From NCBI RefSeq assembly GCF_029227915.1, contig NC_079875.1:17911001-17975000 (forward strand): DNA of 64,000 nt. The letters are read 5' to 3'. This document shows positions 58,101 to 64,000 of this stretch, piece by piece (positions within the stretch are counted from its first letter, which is position 1; every line of letters begins with the position of its first letter). The stretch comes from Hydractinia symbiolongicarpus (lineage: Eukaryota; Cnidaria; Hydrozoa; Anthoathecata; Hydractiniidae). The position numbers and the translations under genes were made by a program. The notes below the pieces were generated by a model. The model was not told the origin of the DNA, made no database searches, and saw only the letters and a list, made by a program, of their open reading frames with translations.

Positions 58101-61100
58101 TTGTTTGTTTTTTTGTTTAACCTATTTATTTTATTTGCGGCATCATATCAACTTTTTTTTTCTAGATACCAACACTAAGAGGGAGAGTGGAAAGAAAGTG
58201 CAAATAAGTAACATTGAAGCAGCAAAGGTATGCCTTGCTTGTTTGGGTTACTTGTGTTAATTGTTTCATTTATTTCTAAACAGGTGTTAATTAATTTACT
58301 GCACTTTGTTGCGATGTGTAAATTTAAAAGACAGGCTAACGACTAGTCTCTATAATGTGTCTGCAAGAAAAGTGTTGTGCAACAGGAACACGAAAAGCGT
58401 GTAATTTAAAGACTGACAACCCCATGGATTTTCGCACAGGTTACAACAAGTATTTTATTAATAGACAAATCATTAACCCATGGATTTTTCCACGTGTTCG
58501 GCCATCAACATAAGTGAATTACTTTGCAGAAGGTCAGAAAAAAAGCTTTGTGCAACTGTTTTTAACAGACAAAATACAGCTATTGTTACAAAAATAAACT
58601 TTTGCCTTGAATCTCCCCAATCAGTTTTAAGACCTGTTGAAATAATATGAATTCTACTACATGTGTGCACAACAAAACACAATGAAAAGTCGACCTTTAC
58701 TAACACCATTTACTGTCCTCAAATTAGTTGTTTTTAAAACAGGTTGGAAGTTCTTGTATATTTTGAAAATATTGTTTAGACTGTTGCTGATATTATTAGA
58801 ACATGTCTTGGGCCGAAAGCTATGTTAAAAATGCTAATGGATCCTATGGGCGGCATTGTGATGACCAACGATGGCAACGCCATTTTGCGTGAAATTCAAG
58901 TGCAACACCCGGCAGCTAAAAGCATGCTAGAGATTAGCCGAACACAAGATGAAGAAGTTGGTGATGGAACAACTTCTGTTGTTATTTTGGCAGGAGAGGT
59001 TCTTTCAGTAGCCAGCCAATTTATCGAAGACAAAATCCACCCTACGCTTATTATTTTGGGGTATCGTAAAGCGCTTGACGACATGCTTGAAATCCTTAAA
59101 GAACAGATCAGTATTCCAGTTGACATAAACAATGATGAGGAAATGCTGAAAATTTTAAAAAGTTGCTTGGGAACTAAATTTATGAACCAATGGTATTTCC
59201 CTTTTCCTTTTACCCCAACCTAAAAAGTATTGGAAATCATATTAGCTGGTCCAGTTAAACGCATTTCCCTTACATTATGTGCATTTAAAGTAACATTGAA
59301 AAATAAGCGGGACTGAAAAAAATAATAAAAAATGCAAATCTTTATTTAGATTTTGTAGTGCGTTATGTTCTGGGAAGTGATAACTGTGGTGACTATAAAC
59401 ATACATTTATAAAACTTCTACTTAAATGAAAATATTGTGGAAAAAGTGTTTTGTTGCGAAGTCACTCTACCAGTTTCACTCATACCCATACCAGTTTTAT
59501 GATGATGTTTCATTCTTTTAAAAAAAATACTGGTGTTCTCTTTTTCTTTTACTACTCTGAGTATGTTTTTGTATGCTATCAATGGGACGTCTGTCTTTTA
59601 AAATACAAAATTTATATTTTTAAAATTCATAGGTCGGAACTTGCATGTAACATGGCACTAAAAGCAACTCGCACGTGTATAAACGAACAAGGTGGTCGTA
59701 CTGAAATTGACATTAAACGCTATGCGAAGGTAGAGAAGGTCCCAGGAGGCACACTAGAAGACTCCTGTGTCCTTGATGGTATAATGATCAACAAAGATGT
59801 TACTCACCCCAGAATGAAAAGAAGGATCGAAAATCCACGCATATTGTTACTGGATTGTAATTTAGAATATAAAAAAGGAGAGAGTCAAACCAATATAGAG
59901 TTAAGTCAAGACGCGGACTTCAATCGCATTCTTCAGTTAGAAGAGGAATTTATAAAAAAAATGTGCGACCATATTATCGAGAAAAAACCAACCTTGGTGT
60001 TTACAGAAAAGGGTGTTTCAGGTTTGTGCTGAATTAAATTTTATTTATTTTGACAACTTAGCATGCTCCTCTTTTGAAATTAAATTGTAACGATGAGACA
60101 TAACTCGTATTTTTTTCCACATTTCTCTTTTTAGATTTAGCACAGCATTACTTAGTCAAGGCTGGAATAACTGTTCTTCGTCGGCTGAAGAAAACAGACA
60201 ACAACAGAATCGCTAGGTAATAAGGTTTGGCATAGGAAACAAAACTATACCTAGCATTTCCATAGCATTTATATTATCTTTCTTTTATTATAGGGCCGTA
60301 GGGGCGACTATCGTCAATCGACCAGAAGAGATTAAAGAAGAAGACATGGGTTTGAAATGTGGATTATTTGAAGTCAAGAAAATTGGCGATGAGTATGTTG
60401 TTAATATTTTACCTGCTCGAATTTATTTTTAGCACCTCTAAAAAAATTATCATTTTGGCAATTGCCATATCGTCAACGTCAGAGAAAAAAGAAAAAGAAA
60501 TAACCTTGAATTTAAGAAACGTAAAAAGAATATGCAAAAATGGTTTAAATATTAATCACACTAATATGTCAAACAAAAAATAGTGTCACAAAACCTAAAG
60601 CTTTAAAAGATTTTTAAAAAATTGTTTCAAAAATAAGTTTATAGAGGCGCAGCACGAATAGGGTTAAATTGAGTTGTATCAACTGAGGTATCTATTAACG
60701 TTTAGATATTTCACTTTCCTGACAAAATGCGAGAATCCGAAAGCTTGCACGATTCTTTTGCGTGGTGCTAGCAAAGATATTCTAAACGAGGTAGACCGTA
60801 ACCTTCACGACGCCATGCATGTAGCAAGAAACGTTATGGTCGATCCACGTCTAGTACCGGGAGGTGGTGCAGCAGAGATGGCTCTGTCTCATGTAAGAAC
60901 TTTCATTTACGTTATATATCTGTAAAACAGCTCGTCCGGTGCAGTATGTTTCATAGGATTCGTTACCTCTTAGATTTGTTATAGTTGGACTCTCTATTCT
61001 TACACTGCTCTGTGTTAGATTTTATTAAGATAAGTTTTTAGATGGAAATTTTTATCCGTATAATCGTAGAATCGAAATGTTCTTTGTATTTTAAGCACTT

Positions 61101-62111
61101 AGCTGTATGCATTTAGTCTAATTCGGATATTTCGTTTTTTTCTGTAGGCTTTAGAGCAGAAATCAAAAAGTGTAACTGGTGTAATCCAGTGGCCTTATAA
61201 AGCTGTCGCACGTGCTCTGGAAGTAATACCGAAAACTTTAATCCAAAACTGTGGAACTAATGTCATTCGAACATTAACTGCGCTGAGAGTAAGTCTTTCA
61301 TATATCAGTCATTCACACACGTGCATTTGCTTTAAATACGTACTTTTTCGTTTCTTAAGAATATCACTATACGTTAATTTTGAACAATTTATTGTACGAC
61401 TTGACGATGCCATCACCACGTATAAATGTAATGTGTGTCACCTGTCCTCAACAATTGTAGTATCTAGAAATTGGAATTACGGAATTTGTTCCTTCCCACT
61501 GCTCGTCGAAACTTCTTGATTTCAACTTTTTTTTCCAGCGAAATTGTTTAAAACTGAAAATTAAGAAGGAAAACATTACGTTACAATATAATTTGTGAGA
61601 ATTAAATACTTGTTAGGATACCATGCTGATGTTACGTTCAGAGAGTGTTCAAATGCTCAACCTTGCGTTCTTATAATTTCAGGCGAAGCATGCTGAAGGA
61701 GGAAACAGTTCTTGGGGCATAGACGGTGAGACAGGCGTTATTGCTGATATGAAGGATGTGGGCGTGTGGGATTGCTATTCAGTGAAAGCTCAAACATACA
61801 AGACCGCCATCGAGGTAATTTTTAGCACCCTTTGCTGTAACTCTAGGTCCATGTTATGGAAAGAATAGTATTAAAATTAGCTACCAACTAGTATTTCAAG
61901 ATTCGCGAACGAAATTTCTTTCATTTACTTTTTGTAGACGTCTTCTTGGAAACTTTGTGTGGACATCTAAGTAGTATTTACCTTGTATTTATTTTTTCTC
62001 TAGACCGCCATGCTGTTGCTACGAATTGATGATATTGTGTCTGGCACAAAGAAATCTTCTGGAGAAGCAAATGCACCCGCTCCTGATGACGCTCCCCCGA
62101 TGGTGACTTAA
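55105..62111 (+). CDS. CCT3: T-complex protein 1 subunit gamma (CCT3), 10 exons
   Basis: Gamma subunit of the cytosolic TRiC/CCT chaperonin, which folds actin, tubulin and other proteins with ATP. Exons: 55105-55132, 58166-58227, 58780-59192, 59633-60021, 60135-60216, 60294-60392, 60706-60892, 61148-61288, 61683-61814 and 62004-62111. They total 1641 bases, or 546 residues plus stop (human 545). All introns are GT-AG and in frame. Marks: MMRAPVMVL start like the vertebrate MM start, NTKRESGKKVQ, TCLGPKAMLKMLMDPMGG, NDGNAILREI, the ATP-site EVGDGTTSVV, NKDVTHPRMKRR, ENPKACTILLRGASK, LVPGGGAAEMAL, NGETGT-like DGETGVIADMKD and LLLRIDDIVSG near the C-terminus. The first exon is only 28 bases, and intron 1 is 3 kb. 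The second ATG at 55108 is an equally possible start. Confidence 0.96.
55133..58165 (+). other. Intron 1 of CCT3
   Basis: Donor AAGTAAGTAT and acceptor TTTTTCTAG in phase 1. It contains a minus-strand transposase remnant (56613-57150) and otherwise no coding sequence that I recognise. Confidence 0.85.
56613..57150 (-). pseudogene. C-terminal remnant of a pogo/Tigger-like DDE transposase
   Basis: The minus-strand frame reads FTKAFD, stop, SCHNDALKSFFRATGILPFN, then a low-similarity tail. SFFRATGILPFN corresponds to the G-F-x-x-TGI-x-PFN motif at the end of the DDE domain in pogo/jerky-type transposases. The catalytic region is absent, and at least one stop lies in frame. Confidence 0.6.
58328..58500 (-). 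repeat. Family B / 205-bp repeat relatives, inverted
   Basis: GCGTGTAATTTAAAGACTGA and CAACCCCATGGATTTTCGCA match the reverse complement of the 205-bp repeat (AACCTGTGAAAATATCCACG ... TTAAATTACACGC). A second CCCATGGATTTTTCCACGTG palindrome follows at about 58478. It lies in CCT3 intron 2. Confidence 0.65.
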
Positions 62112-62201
62112 ACACGCGCTGCACTTCACGACGGAGTATCTTTCACCGACGTTTCTGTTCACACATGAACAAATTCCATCTGTATATTTTTCGTTCACAA
62201 A

Positions 62202-62207
62202 AATAAA
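62202..62207 (+). terminator. Polyadenylation signal AATAAA of CCT3
   Basis: AATAAA lies 91 bases after the CCT3 stop codon and is followed by a T-rich stretch with TTTTTGTTTTTGTTTTTG, a plausible downstream element. Confidence 0.7.
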
Positions 62208-62900
62208 ATTAGCGATCGTTTGATTTTTGTTTTTGTTTTTGTCGAACGATGAATGTTTGTTTGAGAGTAGGACTAAAACAACGGCATACAATTTATTAGC
62301 CATAACTCGTGACCACTCAATTTTAAGCTTTCAAAATGTAAGGTCTAAATGTAAGGTAAACTTTCGCGGTAAAATCATTGTGAAATTTCGGGAATTGACT
62401 TTCGCGGTTAATTCCTTTGAGAGAATTTTAGAGAAATGAACTTTAGCAAAATTGAGCAGCTGGAAAGTGTTTTGTAGAAAAACCTTTGTGTTTTATTACC
62501 GCAAAAGATTGTTTCTGCGAAGGAAACGTTAATGTTGAGTTGACAGGTGATAAGAATTTGTGTTCAGTGAAAAAATTCTGAGTTTTTCCTCTGGCGTGTG
62601 TTAGGAGACCATGTTTCTAAGGCTTGTAGCGTTTTCTATATAAGGATGATGCGCGTGTAAGGGTTTATTTGAAGTTAGAAACATTTTCAAGTTTACCAAC
62701 CAGTTCGACTGCATAACCCATCTGGGGTCGGATAAAATCGTTTTTGAGGTTTTTTTCATACTCCACTGACACCTAAAGCTGAAGTTGGCCAGCTTCTTGG
62801 CAAAAAGATATTTGGATATCTTTCCAGAGATCTTCAGCGTCTAATGGTATATAAAATTAATTGGAATACAGTTCTGTGAGAACAACAAGCTAAAGGAGAC

Positions 62901-62976
62901 CAACCTCATACGAACATGTTCGTATCGCCGTCCCAGGGTCAGAAAAGATACAAGATACCCTGGGAACGAGGTTGAA
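62901..62976. repeat. Hairpin repeat with CCCAGGGT / ACCCTGGG arms
   Basis: CAACCTC ... CCCAGGGT on the left pairs with ACCCTGGGAACGAGGTTG on the right around a short loop. The left arm is interrupted by a perfect 18-base palindrome, ATACGAACATGTTCGTAT (62908-62925). It is probably a small foldback MITE. Confidence 0.6.
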
Positions 62977-64000
62977 AGAAGACAAATTACTGTGAGAAAC
63001 ATTCTAGGATCTTGTTTTTTTAATTCCGCTGTCATTCTGTAAGTGCTAGTAAGTTTATAGTAGAAATAGTAGAAATTTTAAATATCGTCCAAGAAAAACA
63101 TTCGCAAAGAAATTTGGTTATTTCAAAACAGGATTTTGGAAAACGTTTAAATAACGTAACGTGTGAAAATAAATTACCACAAAATGTAAACAAACGCGGC
63201 TTTTTATGTTTTATATAATAAATTTCAACGCTGTTCTCGGACTTTGTTTACGCTCCGCAGTCAAGCGCGTAAATTACACAATGAAAATAATCAAGTTAGC
63301 GCATTTTATTACATGATCTCGATTTTGGGAAATGACAGATCTCTTGTTTTTTTAGCAAAAAATATATATAAACAAGAATAAATAAATAAATATATATAAA
63401 CAAAGATGGCGCCGCTTGTTTTGAGTTTTGCGTAAAGTTATTTAACCGCATGTTGTTAATATTTTCATCCTGCATTTAGTTTCGCTTCTATTTTCCTTCC
63501 CTTTGGCAAAAGTTCAAAAAATCACGTATTTTAAAAAATTAAATTGGAAAACATTTTCATCAAACTTTAAATGGACATCTCTTATTTGCCTTTGATGAAG
63601 AATTTTGTCACTGTTGCCAACACTTTTAAGGAAACATCCATTTTTTATTTATTAATTTATTACTTTTTGGTAAATTCCTTGCTGTTGTTATATTTTTTTC
63701 ACAACGCGGTCTGAAAATACATGCGCTGTGTTTGAGTGATGTGCTGTTTGACGGGAAATAAAATCGTCTGTTTTCATGGAGACAGTAAAGTCATAACATG
63801 GCTCAAAATATCATCAAGAAGCTTGACCGATACATCCATACAGCATGTCAAAATAGGCAAATGTATCAAAAAAGTGCAAAACGTATTACAATATGGCATG
63901 TATACTTACATATATATTGAAAGGATTGTTCTAAAATATTGTGTCGAGTATCACCAGCACCCTGCCTGAAAAAGTACCTCTAATGCGAAGTTTCCGCCGT

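Larger units (their letters stand above)
62112..64000. other. Right-edge spacer downstream of CCT3
   Basis: It holds the CCT3 3' UTR, CTTTCGCGGT-type repeats near 62363-62410 and a hairpin at 62901-62976. No gene is recognisable. The frame at 63736-63969 has no resemblance to a family. Confidence 0.45.

Noticed and set aside
63400-63420. AAGATGGCGCC, similar to a YY1 site
   Set aside because: A single short motif without a nearby gene start is not enough to call a regulatory site.
63736-63969. 77-codon plus-strand frame near the right edge
   Set aside because: No recognisable domain and no second exon in the window; could be chance.

Overview
The window is eukaryotic, AT-rich nuclear DNA. 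It has spliced genes with consensus GT-AG introns, long intergenic gaps, microsatellites, minisatellites and many DNA-transposon remnants. Its two housekeeping genes, importin-11 and the CCT gamma chaperonin subunit, are animal-type. A cnidarian, perhaps a hydrozoan, is my best guess from composition, compactness and the Helentron-type transposon. That placement is inference.

Left third (about 1.7-19.2 kb): two paralogous three-exon genes lie head to head and point away from each other. Each encodes RING, B-box, coiled coil and C-terminal ankyrin repeats (I call them TRIM-ANK). Copy 1 is on the minus strand (7965 down to 1720) and copy 2 on the plus strand (12727 to 19221). Both reading frames join perfectly across the predicted introns, with identical phases (2 then 1) and junctions at the same protein positions. 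The ankyrin exon therefore looks like part of the TRIM gene rather than a neighbour. The spacer and introns hold a Harbinger-like element, a 150-bp tandem duplication, dispersed repeats and a 412-bp TA microsatellite.

Middle (20-29.7 kb): a degenerate tandem repeat, a second TA microsatellite, and a decayed Helentron-type Helitron (cysteine-protease-like, zinc-rich, HUH/Y2 Rep, PIF1 helicase and endonuclease remnants). The last two exons of an unidentified single-pass membrane protein gene follow on the minus strand, then a 277-bp Harbinger-like MITE.

Centre (29.8-50.7 kb): importin-11 on the minus strand, 11 exons and 969 codons, complete. A tandem duplication of about 5.2 kb copies its exons 7-11, so a second, nearly identical 3' block lies downstream of the first stop codon. 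A 134-base replacement and at least one substitution separate the copies. Introns 1-3 are loaded with mobile DNA: two THAP-bearing elements, a Tc1/mariner-like MITE containing a 53-bp minisatellite, and a second minisatellite.

Right (50.7-64 kb): a spacer with a LINE remnant and a tRNA-like sequence, then CCT3 on the plus strand (10 exons, 546 codons), whose 3-kb first intron holds a pogo-like transposase remnant. The last 1.9 kb shows only repeats. IPO11 and CCT3 are divergently transcribed about 4.4 kb apart. I see no operon-like link between the genes.
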